Shown here: one piece after another, positions 32,438 through 43,066 of the stretch
Position numbering within the stretch: position 1 is the stretch's first letter
How the letters are laid out: each line of letters opens with the position of its first letter
Source: Achatina immaculata
Taxonomy: Eukaryota; Mollusca; Gastropoda; Stylommatophora; Achatinidae
Direction: 5' to 3'
Assembly (NCBI GenBank): GCA_009760885.1
Contig: CM019717.1
Location: 45,958,866 to 46,022,865 of the forward strand
Length of the DNA: 64,000 bases
Made by a program: the position numbers and the translations under genes
Notes under the pieces: model-generated
Told to the model about the DNA's origin: nothing
Database searches by the model: none
What the model saw: only the letters and a program-made list of their open reading frames with translations

Positions 32438-33614
32438 TTATTATTATTATTATTAAATCGTAAAAGTAAACTCAGAATTTTACCGAATATTGTATTTTAA
32501 CGATCTTGTTCCCAGATTTTAATGGAAAAAATAGAAATATTTTAATACATCTCCATTGTTAATTAAAACAAATTTTTTAAAAGTGGTTATTAACGTAAAA
32601 TATGTGCATTCATTCTAATATGTGGTGTTACATGGACGGCGTAGATGCTGTTTTATAAACAGATATCTGCCATACATGGCACTTGAACATTTGTCATCTT
32701 GACCTGTGATAGGCAGCAAAAGTGTAAGAATAATAAGGCACAGTTTTCTGTACAGAAAGCAGCCCTGTTCAAGGCGGCGGTTTTCACATTTTAGGAGCGT
32801 AGGGTCACTTAATAAAAGCAAAATAAACCTGGTGTACCTCAGTGCCTCATAAAGTAGGTCTGGTACAGTGGTCCCTAAATTTGTCCCTAATTTTTTTTCT
32901 CTCTGCTGGTAACAGCCTCCTTACTTTCCTAAGCGCGTCTTAAGGGCTCCCAATAAACATTTTGTGCTCAGTTGTTTCTTGTATCCTCCTCCCAGCCCCC
33001 ACCCCGAATCTTCAAAATATCTCGGGGGTGGGGGGGGGGAGGGGGCAGTACGCCTCGCTTTGGGAACATTGGTCTAGGCTGACCGATTACATTAAATCTT
33101 GGACATAAACAGCTGAGTTCTTAGCCTGAAAAATGTCAGCACAAGTGTTTTAAGAACGGACTTTTTAAAAGTCTTCTTCTTCTTCTTCTAAACAGTTTGT
33201 ATCATGCAGCATATTATTATGTATCACATTAATACACTGACACAGAAAATCTGCTTATTTAGTTTGAAAAAAAAACCTGCATTAACTTCGTTCCTGTGAG
33301 AAAAGTAACACAGCTTCTATTTCACAAACTTTTGTTCATCTGTGAGAGAAAGCTGAGTGCATAGGATCTCATTTCTGTTAATTTCATGAATTTTTTTAGA
33401 GGGAGGGGGAAGGAGGAGTGGCGAGTGCACGGACAACAACCTCCCCATATATTCCCTTGAATGCTTTTATGGACTCTCAAATATATCTCTTCCATTTCCA
33501 ACCCATGCCAGCAAAAAGTCCAGTAAAAGACTCAAACATATCTTCACCCATATTTCAGTTGTTCAGATATCTTCAGAATTTTTTTTGTTATTAAAAAATA
33601 TATTTTTAAAACTT
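32438..33614. other. Unassigned; (TTA)n and simple G-rich tract
   Basis: A short (ATT)n tract at 32434-32455 lies just beyond the LINE-E. A G-run lies at 33028-33045. Sequence from CAGTGGTCCCTAAA near 32869 to GGGAACATTGGTC near 33073 has weakly hAT-like ends, which I could not confirm. No gene is recognised. Confidence 0.4.
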
Positions 33615-33850
33615 ATAATCATCATGTGCCGTCTCACTTGGAAAGATCGACTGCAAATGACCCTTCAAATTGCTCTCGTTCTTGTTTTCACGGCGCATCC
33701 TACCAAGCTAATTCAGTACATCTCTTGATGTTCTTCACTTGTCTGTATCGTTATGATCCTTTTCCTCTTTTTTTTTCCTTCAGCTTGTCACTCAAATATA
33801 GTTTTCATTATCGTATTTCAGCTCTTGCCATGATCGAAGTATTTTAGGTG
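33615..33850 (-). pseudogene. Decayed LINE 3' end, LINE-A related
   Basis: The left edge, ATAATCATCATGTGCCGTC, is the reverse complement of a DGT-stop codon end plus ATGATGAT tail. Minus-strand pieces include GHLKYFDHGKS, KRGKGS and a final WRS-like end. It aligns by eye with 4698-4975. No frame remains open. Confidence 0.6.
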
Positions 33851-33928
33851 CCTTATTTCTGTTTTCAAGTTCGGGTGAGTTAGTACTTCTTTGTTTCATT
33901 ATATCTTAATTATGAAACTGCAGAATCA

Positions 33929-34123
33929 AGTTCTTCTTCTCCTTCTTCTTCTTCTTCTTCTTCCTTCTTCTTATTTTCTTCTTCTTCTTCTTCCTTTTCC
34001 TTCTTCCTTCTTCTTCTTCTTCTTCCTTCTTCTTCTTCTTCTTCCTTTTTCTTCTTCCTTCTTCTTTTTCTTCTTCCTTTTTCTTCTTCCTTCTTCTTCT
34101 TCTTCCTTCTTCTTCTTCTGTCC
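33929..34123. repeat. (TTC)n-rich polypyrimidine tract
   Basis: Almost pure TTC/TTCC repeats run for about 195 bp. The long open frames across it encode only leucine/serine/phenylalanine on one strand or lysine/glutamate/arginine on the other, and are artefacts. Confidence 0.95.
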
Positions 34124-34462
34124 GCCTAGAACTGTGAGCTGGTTGTCTTTGTAGTGGGTGCGATGAAGATATTGAGGCACAGTATCTGGGATCGGGTTGG
34201 ACCGGCTAATTTTTTTTTCACTCCATGTAGCTAAAATGAAGAAGGATGTAATACTTCTTTAGCAGACTCCACCACCAAGTGCACTATGGCGATCCCGGCC
34301 ACATTAGCTAGGCTGGGCCTGTTACTGCATGTGCCAAAAGAGGAGGCGGGACAGGGTCTTGGTCGGCTATGTCTCGCCAACCCTGACAGCAGCATGTCAG
34401 CTGTGGGTGGTTGAATGCCGGATCTGACAGCGTCCTCATCAATTCTTCATCGCTGGATGTTA
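34124..34462. other. Unassigned GC-richer stretch
   Basis: This 340-bp piece is less AT-rich than its flanks, beginning CCGCCTAGAACTGTGAGCTG. It could be the body of a minus-oriented (GAA)-tailed retroposon whose tail is the polypyrimidine tract, but no second copy was seen in the window. Confidence 0.3.
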
Positions 34463-34750
34463 ATGAGAGAAAGACAGAGTTCTAAAGAAATGAGAGAAGA
34501 CAGAGTCCTAAAGAAATGAGAGAAAGACAGAGAAATGAGAGAAAGGCAGAGTTCTAAAGAAATGAGAGAAAGACAGAGTTCTAAAGAAATGAGAGAAAGA
34601 CAGAGTTCTAAAGAAACGAGAGAAAGACAGAGTTCTAAAGAAATGAGAGAAAGACAGAGTTCTAAAGAAATGAGAGAAAGACAGAGTTCTAAAGAAATGA
34701 GAGAAAGACAGAGTTCTAAAGAAATGAGAGAAAGACAGAGTTCTAAAGAA
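34463..34750. repeat. 27-bp minisatellite, about 10 copies
   Basis: The unit is ATGAGAGAAAGACAGAGTTC plus TAAAGAA. Since 27 is nine codons, frames stay open on both strands (repeating MRERQSSKE on plus). Two short units (24 bp and a partial) near 34500 open the array. There is no sign that it is a gene. Confidence 0.95.
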
Positions 34751-35308
34751 GACAAAAATCTTGAAACGGTGTGAGTAATTTAAAGCAAACAAGTTATAAA
34801 TTTCGTCGTTTCTGTTTTTAGATGCGAATTTCGCTGGCAATCTTCATCAAAAAGAATTTTATAGTTATCTTTCTTGACCTGTTATCCTCTTTTTTTTTCT
34901 TCTTTTTTTTCTTCTTTTGTTTGTGCGCTCACTCTCACATCATCAGCCGCTACATCTTGTCATGATAGATGCAAGTTTCGTAAAACATCTATTTCACTTT
35001 GAATTGTAAGTTAATCCTCATATAATATTCGATTTAATGAGACAATGTAACTGTAAATAAAGAATTTTACAAATAAAGCAGTCAGTTACTGCCCATTAAG
35101 GAGAACGAAAACAAACCATCTCCGCTTCTACATAAAGTACAGTTATCTCAGATTACAAGAACGCTACAGTAAAAAAATAAACTTTCCAATGAAAGTGGCA
35201 CCCACTACTACAGTCTATATACATACCTGTATATTTCTTAAACACTTGGGAGAGTTATTACTGCTCCCTGTATTACTGCTTCTTTTTTAGTAATATAGTT
35301 ATAGTAGT
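34751..35308. other. No recognisable feature
   Basis: AT-rich sequence with a T/C run near 34890. No gene or repeat family is recognised. Confidence 0.4.
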
Positions 35309-35735
35309 ACTCTCTCTCTCTCTTTCTCTCATGCTCTTTCTCTCTCCTGCTCTTTTCTGTCATTCTTTCTCTCTCTCTCTCATGATTTCTCTCTCTCGTT
35401 TGTTTCTTTCTCTCATGCTTTCTCTCCCCCCTCTCTCTCATGCTTTTTCATGCTTTCTCTCTTCATACTCTCTTTTTTTCTCTCTCATGGTCTTTTTCTC
35501 TCTCTCTCTCTCTCTTACTCTCTCATTCTCTATCATACTCTTTCTCTCTCTTATAAAGGGCAGAATGTCAGACGGGCCTGCGTGCCCAATTCTTAACCCG
35601 TTTGAAATAAAGATCAATCAATCAATCAATCAATCTTATTCTTTCATGCTCTCTTTTATTATTCCTCTTTCTCTCTCATATGCTCTCTCGCTCGCAGTCG
35701 ATTTTTTCCCCTTCTTTTTCTGCTCTTTCCTTCTC
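35309..35735. repeat. TC-rich degenerate microsatellite
   Basis: Imperfect TCTCTC with recurrent CATGCTTTCTCTC and CATACTC variants. It is split at 35554-35635 by a short CR1-like LINE tail, after which the same CATGCTCTC pattern resumes. Confidence 0.9.
35554..35635 (+). mobile_element. CR1-like LINE 3' tip, ~80-bp insertion
   Basis: The sequence AGGGCAGAATGTCAGACGGG plus CCTGCGTGCC matches in reverse the 3' end of the CR1-like element at 53044. It is followed by GAAATAAAG and (ATCA)n. Only the terminal ~60 bp and the tail are present, inserted in a TC-rich array. TCTTA lies at both borders (near 35549 and 35634) and may be a short TSD. Confidence 0.7.
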
Positions 35736-36282
35736 GTGCTATAAACTAAGTACGAGAGGAGTATTCTGAGCCTGGAATGCCATAAAAGAGATGTGACGCA
35801 CCTCAGTTTATCCTTCTGATGCTCTACGTACGACCCGTCTTCCTGGTTTTATTTTGCTCTCTTACGCCCACCAAGCTTATGGATCCAGACACCTCCAAAA
35901 CCCGTCGATATCTGCGTTATCCATTCCCCCTTCATCGAGTTCACCGCAGAATCTTTTCTCCATGTAGTAACTGCATTCTCATCACATTTCCCCGCTACAA
36001 ATGCCGCCCGTCATGAAGTCGATAGTGGAAACCATAATTTCTGACATGTCAAACTGCCTGAATTTATTTGTAGACACATAAAGCATTTTTGGAAGGAAAA
36101 ATATCAGCTGATGGCTTTTGCTGATTATTAAATATGGAGCTATGCAGCTGGCTAGACATTGCTTCATATTGATTCTTCCATGAGTCCCGATAATTCTAAG
36201 AGGGCTATAGAAATGCAAATGATTTTTTTAAATGTGGGACGTGCAGCGATTAAACAGTCTTATAAGAAATTATTGATTATGA
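35736..36282. other. No recognisable feature
   Basis: No gene or repeat is recognised. The short open frames here have no known domain. Confidence 0.4.
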
Positions 36283-37370
36283 TTAGTGGCGGATTTAAAC
36301 TTGATGAGACCGTAGGCTGTAGTGCCGGGATTTAGACTTTGTGAGCCTCTAAGCCGCAGTGTCGGATTTAGTCTTGATGAGATCTTAAGCTGTAATGCCG
36401 AATTTAGTCTTGATGAGATCTTAAGCTGCAATGTCGAATTTAGTCTTGATGAGATCTTAAGCTGCAATGCCCAATTTAGTCTTGACGACATCTTACGCTG
36501 CAATGCCGAATTTAGTCTTGATGAGATCTTAAGCTGCAATGTCGAATTTAGTCTTGATGAGATCTTAAGCTGCAATGTCGAATTTAGTCTTGATGAGATC
36601 TTAAGCTGCAAATGCCGAATTTAGTCTTGATGAGATCTTAAGCTGCAATGTCGAATTTAGTCTTGATGAGATCTTAAGCTGCAAATGCCGAATTTAGTCT
36701 TGATGAGATCTTAAGCTCCAATGCCCAATTTAGTCTTGATGACATCTTAAACTGCAGTGCCGACTTTAGTCTTGATGAGATCTTAAGCTCCAGTGCCGAC
36801 TTTAATCTTGATGACATCTTAAGATGCAGTGCTGAATTTAGTCGTGATGAGATCTTAAGCTGCAGTGCTGAATTTAGTCTTGATGAGATCTTAAGCTCCA
36901 GTGCCGAATTTAGTCTTGATGAGATCTTAAGCTCCAGTGCTGAATTTAATCTTGATGAGATCTTAAGCTGCAGTTCTGAATTTAGTCTTGATGACATCTT
37001 AAGCTCCAGTGCTGAATTTAGTCTTGATGAGATCTGAAGCTCCAGTGCTGAATTTAGTCTTGATGAGATCTTAAACTGCAATGCCCAGTTTAGTCTTGGT
37101 GAGTCCTTAAGCTGCAGTGGCAAATTTAGTCGTGATGGGACCTTAAGCTGTAATGCCGAATTTAGTCTTGGAGAGTCCTTAAGCTGCAGTAGCGAATTTA
37201 GTCTTGATGAGATCTTAAGCTGCAATGCCAAATTTAGTCTTGATGAGATCTTAAGCTGCAGTGGCGAATTTAGTCTTGATGAGACCTTAAGCTGCAGTGG
37301 CGAATTTAGTCTTAGTGAGACCATAAGCTGCTGTGGCGAATTTAGTTGTGATGAGGCCCTAAATTGTATA
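36283..37370. repeat. 36-bp minisatellite, about 30 copies
   Basis: The unit is TTTAGTCTTGATGAGATCTT plus AAGCTGCAATGCCGAA. The period of 12 codons keeps frames open on both strands, up to 216 codons on minus (repeating LQLKISSRLNSA) and 100 on plus (NAEFSLDEILSC). Units carry overlapping AGATCT and CTTAAG palindromes. Changes such as GATGACATC, CTCCAG and TGGCGA form local clusters, suggesting spread by local duplication. Stops and a one-base insertion near 36610 shift phase. Confidence 0.95.
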
Positions 37371-37675
37371 AAGCTTAGAGTCCTCTTATTACAGATTTAT
37401 ATCAGAAGGCATGTGAGACCTCAGGTTGTGGGTTGTTTATCTTATGCACTGATTAGGTGCATATCTTAGGCACTGATTATGATAAAAGAAAACGATAAAC
37501 TACATCATCTCTTTACAGTTCTGACACGTTTTTAAAGCTTTACGAAGGACGAACTTGTCTTCTTTAAGCGTATGTGCACAAGTTAAACTTGCGATGTCCT
37601 TTCAACATTTATCTGTATTTTAATACGTTCTTTAAATCTGACCATTAACTGTTCATCCAGTTCTGTCATTTCATT
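37371..37675. other. No recognisable feature
   Basis: AT-rich sequence between two minisatellites, with no recognised content. Confidence 0.4.
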
Positions 37676-37865
37676 ACTCGGTCATGGCCTACTGGTTCAT
37701 TACATGGTCATGGCCTACTGGTTCATTACTTGGCCATGGCCTACTGGTTCTTTACTTGGTCATGGCTTACTGGTTCGTTACTTGGTCATGGCCTACTGGT
37801 TAATTACTTGGTCATGGCCTACTGGTTCATTACTTGGTCATGGCCTACTGGTTCGTTACTTGTCC
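37676..37865. repeat. 26-bp minisatellite, about 7 copies
   Basis: The unit is GGTCATGGCCTACTGGTTCA plus TTACTT, repeated at exact 26-bp spacing with a few substitutions (CATTACAT, GGCCATGG, TTCGTTAC). Confidence 0.93.
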
Positions 37866-38049
37866 CGACTAAAATATCCCCAGACCAATTTTTGAAGGAG
37901 ATTTTGTGATCGAATGTGGTCGTTGCTTTGTCCTCTGGTGACTGGAGCAGTTGTTCGTCCTATTATAGTTTGAGCTTCCGTTCTCAGGTATTCGATTACT
38001 GTTTTTCGCTATCTCACGTCTCAAGTGGTTTGTCCACATTTTTCGTGGT
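37866..38049. other. Unassigned flank of LINE-A
   Basis: A short unassigned stretch before the LINE-A target site. Confidence 0.4.
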
Positions 38050-38060
38050 TAATCCCATCT

Positions 38061-39334
38061 CATCATCATCATCAGGTGCCGTGCCGACTGGCGTTGGCTA
38101 TTATGCTTCTCAAGACCACACGATCCTTCATGCAGGCCATCAGCTCAGTTGGTGATCTCCTCTCACACCATCCCGTCAGACTGTCCAGTATCATTTCTCT
38201 TGGTCTTTCTCATGATCTTCTTCCTTCTATTTTTCCTGTTGTTATAATATTTTCAATGCCCCCTCTTCTCATTGCATGTCATGTGAAAGTACATTGTCTC
38301 TCTCTTTTCTTTTTAACAAGATTTTTTTGTCTCTCCAGCTGTTCTCATACATTCTTCATTAGTTATTTTTGCTGTCCAGGGGATTCGCAACATTCTTCTA
38401 ATAAACTACATTTCTGCTGCTTCCAATGACTTTTGTGCAGACCTGCCTATTGTCCATGATTCACTTCCATATAACAAGATAGGTTTAATATAGCATTTTA
38501 GGACTCGTTTTCTAACTAATTTCGTTTTCTAATTGATAAGGATGTGTTGGATAATATGTTTCTGATTCTCTGAAATGCAGTCTTTGCTTGGCCTATTCTG
38601 TTCCTAATTTCTGTTCTGCATTTCCCATCTGAAGTTATTACTGCTTCAAGGTATTTGAATTTCTGCACCTGCTTTAGAATAGTTTCGTTTAAGTTAATAC
38701 TGCATGCTGATGGATTCTGTTTCTTAGATATAACCATAGTCTATGTCTTTTTGATGTTCAAAGTAAGGCCTTTCTGTTCACTTTCTTTGGCCACTTTATC
38801 CAAGAGATTTTGCAGGTCTTGTTGGTTCTGTCAGTACTGTGTTGTCAGCCTACCGAAGGTTGTTAATATTGTATCCTCCAATTTTTATGCCTGGTTCTGT
38901 GATGATCGTTCTTAGAATATTCTCGCTGTACAGAATAAAAAGCTCTGGAGATAGTACACATCCTTGTCGCACCCATTGTTTTATAGGTTGATATTTTCCA
39001 GTTCTATTTTCAACTCGAATTGCTGCTTCTTGCTGCCAGTATAGATGTTTTACAATCCTCAGGTCTTTGCCGTCTATATTGATGTTTTCAAACATTTTAA
39101 TAATTTCATTATGTTTCACCTTGTCGAATGCCTTGGTGTAATCAATGAAGCATAAGTAGAGATCTTTCTGTACTTCTAAAGCTCTTTCTGTTAGTGTTCG
39201 TAGTGCATAAATGGCATTGTATTTCCCTTTCCTTCAACAAATCCAAACTGTTCATCTGCTATTTCCATTTTTATCTTTTTCCTTGTTCTTCTCATAATGA
39301 TTCTTAGAAGTAGCTTCGTTATGTGACATCTACA
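38061..39334 (-). pseudogene. LINE-A copy: RT palm to C-terminus, (ATG)n tail
   Basis: A perfect 11-bp TSD (TAATCCCATCT at 38050-38060 and 39335-39345) bounds a 1274-bp insertion. On the minus strand it encodes RT from MEIADEQFGFVEGKG, motif A LCFIDYTKAFDKV, the LYWQQEAAIRVEN block and motif B KQWVRQGCVLSPELF. Motif C is degraded: LR-stop-ADNTVL replaces LRYADDTVL, so the tyrosine codon is a stop and the second aspartate is Asn. The C-terminus with RNRIGQAKTAFQRIRNILSN and the terminal tail follow. A short duplication (TCGTTTTCTAA twice near 38510-38530) disrupts the frame further. It is the most complete LINE-A in the window but is inactive. Confidence 0.92.
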
Positions 39335-39345
39335 TAATCCCATCT

Positions 39346-39814
39346 ACATTAATATTATCCCTTACTACACACAAGTTTAGTTGTTTCTCGACAGTATTAA
39401 AGCTTTTATCTGCTCAAAGTGAATATATTCTGTTGTGCAATCCAAACATATGGAATACGTGGAGCTATAAGAATGTCAAATATAAAAGATGAATGAATGA
39501 ATGAGACCTGAAGTAGCAATAAGTCTGCAGTAAGCTGTAATTTTTCTCTGGTGATAGTGCTCCAGATTTAGACATGACCGGAAACTTAAATGCGGAGAAA
39601 CAGCTGTTATTTTATTCTTTTTAATTGGTTTTCTACTAATCATTTCCGCTGCATCTGCTGAATCTAACGGGGAAACATGACCCGTGGACATAAAGCTCTT
39701 GTGTCGCGTACTCCAAGTAAAAGACTGGTGTAATTATTCTCTTGTCTTCCACGTCGTTTGACATTATGTTAATTAGTTCAAACATGCACGACTGCGATGT
39801 AGAATGCACACACC
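39346..39814. other. Unassigned; contains (GAAT)n-like tract at 39490
   Basis: No gene is recognised. A short GATGAATGAATGAATGAG tract at about 39487-39505 resembles a LINE-E tail, but no LINE sequence or target duplication surrounds it. Confidence 0.4.
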
Positions 39815-39990
39815 AGATGGGGTCCAATTGGCGGCCCGTGGTCCGCATGCGGCCTTTTTATTATGAAAATGTAATTTATTTGATCAGTATTGATGTTGTT
39901 AGCCAAGAAGCGGTGTGTTTAATTTTATGCTGCAAAACAGAGAAATCGCCATAGCTCCAACTGACTGCGCAGTCAATAATATAATTCCCC
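39815..39990 (+). mobile_element. Second copy of the hAT-like MITE (left part)
   Basis: GGGGTCCAATTGGCGGCCCG, TGCGGCC and TTTATTATGAAAATG plus TAATTTATTTGA align with the left half of the element at 6197. The inverted-repeat tip is less perfect (GGGTCCAAT for GGGTGTCCAAC) and no matching right end was found. It is probably a decayed or truncated copy. Confidence 0.55.
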
Positions 39991-40196
39991 GAAGTGTGTT
40001 ATGCAGTTCGGCGAAAAACTGATTTATTTCGATGCGGTCCGTCACTTTGCTTGTGGATATCCTTGTCGATGGACACTCCTGGTATATACTGTGATAAATA
40101 CTATACTATTTGTGCATTAGCTTTAAAGGCAAAAACAAATAAACATATCATGCTACCTGTGCACCTTCTAAACGTAGTATTCATTCATTCATTCAT

Positions 40197-42566
40197 TCAT
40201 TCCTTTGCATGTCCCTTGCGGAACTTTGCCTCCCAAACAGCACTCCTGTAGGCCTCTCGGTTGTGAGCAAGATGGCCTGCTACTGCTGCATCCATTTCCA
40301 GATCGTCAACGATGTCTTGCAGCCATCTTCGTTTCGGTCTTCCTCTTTTTCTTTTTCCCATTATGTATCCTTCCAATACGGTCTTCTCTAAATTATCATG
40401 ACGTTTAATGTGTCCAAAATATTTAAGTTTTCTCTCTTTAATCCTCTTCACTAGCCAGCCTTCTTCAATATTAAGCTCTTGTAGTATAGATATATTTGTT
40501 CTTTTTTGTGTCCACGATATTTGGAGAACTCTTCTGTAGCATTTACATTCAAAGGCATTTATGTGTTTCTCAGCTGTTTTGTTAAATGTCCAGGTCTCAC
40601 AGGCATATGTTGCGATGGGAAAGATGCATGCCCTTAAAAATCTTATTTTTGTAGTTCTGTCTGCTCCACTCCACAGATTCTTTATTTGTTTTACTTTCTG
40701 AAGAGCAATAGATATCCTCCTTTTAATTTCCCTCATTGTATCTCCATTATTAGTTAGTAGTGATCCAAGATATTCAAAGCTCTCCACTTCTTCCAGTTTT
40801 TCCTCATTGATACATATTTCAGTTGCCTTGTTTGTTTTGTCAGTTGTCATCACTTTAGTTTTCTTTGCATTAAGATAGAGGTTCTGCTCTTCGCTGTTCT
40901 TGCGGACTGACATAATTAGTTTTTCCATTCCTTCTTGTGTTGTGGACAGTAATACTGTGTCATCAGCATATCTAATCTCTGTTATTTCATAACCTCCAAC
41001 TGTTATGGCATCGTAATATTCTTTGTCTACATCTTCTCTAACATTCCTCATTATATTTTCAGTATACAAGTTAAATAGTAGGGTGACAATATGCACCCCT
41101 GACGGACCCCTTGTTTTATGTCAAACCAAGTTGTTGTTTCACCATTTATTTTTACTGCTGCTTGTTGGTCTAGATACTTCAGTGATGTTAATTGTATCAA
41201 ATGTGTTGGAAATCCCATTTTTTCCATTATTTCCCAAAGTTTCTGGTGTTGTACACAATCAAATGCCTTTGAGTAGTCTATAAAGGATAAATATAGATTC
41301 ACATTAAACTCCCTGCATTTCTCTATTATTAATCTTAGATTGAATATATGATCTCTTGATCCTCTTCCTTGCCTGAAGCCAGCTTGGACCATATTGACTT
41401 CTTCTTCTATTTTCTTTCGAAGTCTACCCATTATGATTTTTAACAGAATTTTACTGGCATGACTAATCAGGGCAACAGTTCTGTAGTTGGTGCATAATTT
41501 CAGGTTACCCTTTTTTGGCAGTGGTATGAATACAGTTCTTTTCTATTCTTTTGGCCAAATACCTGAATGCCATATCTTTTTGCACAGTGCATGATAGATT
41601 GTTGCACACTCCTTTCCTCCTGCTTTAATAAATTCAGCGGTTATCTCATCACATCCTGGTGATTTACCATTTTTCAGATTCTTTATTGCCCATAAAACTT
41701 CTTCCATTGTCGGCTCGGGTTCTTTCTCCTCCAATAATAATTCACACTGTTGATTTCTGCTTTCACAGCCAGTTGTTTCATACATTCTTCTACAATGTTC
41801 ATTCTATCTTTCTAGAATTTCCTCTGTCTCTGTCAAGGTATTCTCCATCTCGTCACAAATTACATTTAGCTTAGGTGTGATATTTCTCGTCAATGTCTTC
41901 ATTTCTTTAAACATTTCACTATCTCTTCCACACCTCTGATGTTCTTCTATTCTTTCACAACAATCTTGTATGTATTGCTTTTTGTCTTTTCTTATGTTTC
42001 TTCGTACTTCTTTTGTTAAAGTTTTATATTTATCTTTGTTGTTGTTTGTCACTCTCCATTGCGTCTTCACTTCTCTACATTGTTTTATCAGTTCTAGTGT
42101 ACCTGCTGTGATCCATCTATTCTTTTGTGTTTTCTTTACTGGAACCATGTCTTTAGCTGTTGATACTAAGATATCTTTGGCCTGCGTAGCCAATTCATCT
42201 GGTGTCATCTCTTCCTGTACAGCCATCATGATTTCGAAACGATTCTTCACTTCTATACCGTATTGTTCTGGTATATTTGTAAGGTCAAAGCGGAGTGGTC
42301 TTGATCCCGTAACTATCTTTTTTATCTTTATCTTCATGTCTGCTATTAATAACTCATGGTCCGTGTCACAATAAGCACCTGGTAAAGTTTTTGCTGATGT
42401 TACGCTTGACCTCCACCTTCTCTGCACTAAAATGTAATCTATTTGATTCCTGGTTTTCCCATCAGGTGATGTCCATGTGTAAAGTCTTCTTGGATGTTGT
42501 TTAAAAAGTGTGTTAGCGATCATTAGCTCATTTTCCATGCAAAACGCCATTAGATTGTCACCTGCC
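40197..42566 (-). pseudogene. LINE-E body (EN C-terminal part, RT, C-terminus), frameshifted
   Basis: From the junction the frame reads AGDNLMAFCMENELMIANTL, the TWTSPDGKTRNQIDYIL and CDTDHELL EN blocks, then a basic linker to about 41804. After a frameshift it reads ATIYHALCKKIWHSGIWPKE; after another, QAGFRQGRGSRDHI, motif A FIDYSKAFDCV and motif B KQGVRQGCILSPY. A further shift near 41075 enters a 299-codon frame (41096-40197) with LFNLYTENIMR, motif C RYADDTVLLS and the complete C-terminus ending FRKGHAKE-stop. All catalytic RT residues are visible, but at least three frameshifts inactivate it. It is very close to E2 at 22695-25803. Confidence 0.92.
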
Positions 42567-42741
42567 CTGATCTTTCGACACAATGAAGAGTGACGTCTGG
42601 TCGCTTTTCTTTCTCCACATAAAGGAGTTAGATATCCACTTCTACAGTTAAGAGGCAGGTGGCGGCTCCTCCGGCAGGATTTGAACCACCGACGTTTGTC
42701 ATGAGGCACGAATGCATTAACAATTTCACTACCGCAGCTAC
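42567..42741 (-). mobile_element. tRNA-derived SINE head fused to LINE-E
   Basis: On the minus strand it begins GTAGCTGCGGTAGTGAAATT, an A-box-like block, and about 45 bp later has GGTGGTTCAAATCC, a good Pol III B box. A non-tRNA body of about 100 bp follows (CTCCTTTATGTGGAGAAAG, then GTGTCGAAAGATCAGG). It ends without its own tail, directly at the LINE-E sequence GCAGGTGACAATC. The absence of a SINE 3' tail is what points to a fusion. No second copy of this SINE was seen in the window. Confidence 0.75.
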
Positions 42742-42747
42742 AGTATT

Positions 42748-43054
42748 TTCTTTTTTTGAACATATCAATTGAAGAATGTCTGACATTTTATATTTCTTGA
42801 GGCGGACAAGTCTTCACCGTCTAGAGTCCTAAATAACGACAAACTTATAATTACACCTTAATGTCTGTTCCTAATGCTGGAATTATTTTTGCTGTTTTCC
42901 CATGGTTTTTGTTTGTTTGTTTGTTTGTTTGTTTTTTAATCTTACGTGAAGCATAACTGGCACTAAGGACCTAGTGTGACCGTACCGTTGCTGTACTGTC
43001 TGTATAACCCAGCTTGGTGCAGAAAGAGCGACCAGCTCTGAATTAATATTTACT
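42748..43054. other. Unassigned; (GTTT)n tract
   Basis: A (GTTT)6 tract lies at about 42908-42934. Nothing else is recognised. Confidence 0.45.
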
Positions 43055-43066
43055 AATCAGATGATT

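Larger units (their letters stand above)
40182..42741 (-). mobile_element. SINE-LINE-E chimeric retroposon
   Basis: On the minus strand a tRNA-like SINE head (42741-42567) is joined without a gap at 42566/42567 to a LINE-E body truncated inside EN. The body runs on to its normal 3' end and (AATG)n tail at 40182. A candidate 6-bp TSD, AGTATT, lies at 40176-40181 and 42742-42747, that is, outside the SINE head on one side and outside the LINE tail on the other. That arrangement fits one insertion of a fused molecule, such as template switching during reverse transcription, better than two separate insertions. The TSD is short, so this stays an inference. Confidence 0.6.

Noticed and set aside
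32869..33080. hAT-like MITE between CAGTGGTCCCTAAA and GGGAACATTGGTC
   Set aside because: Inverted-end similarity is only partial and no 8-bp target duplication was found.
33891..34180. Lys/Glu-rich or Leu-rich protein
   Set aside because: Low-complexity TTC tract.
34535..34840. Protein with repeating MRERQSSKE
   Set aside because: 27-bp tandem array, open on both strands without supporting context.
36322..37324. Plus and minus strand repeat-protein genes
   Set aside because: Openness follows from a 36-bp stop-free unit; both strands are open and unit changes show no coding bias by eye.
39487..39505. Tail-only LINE-E insertion at a GAATGAATGAAT tract
   Set aside because: No flanking direct repeat was found, unlike the 6926-6991 case.
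42567..42741. Functional tRNA gene
   Set aside because: Good B box, but the 5' and 3' acceptor strands do not match and a long non-tRNA body follows.
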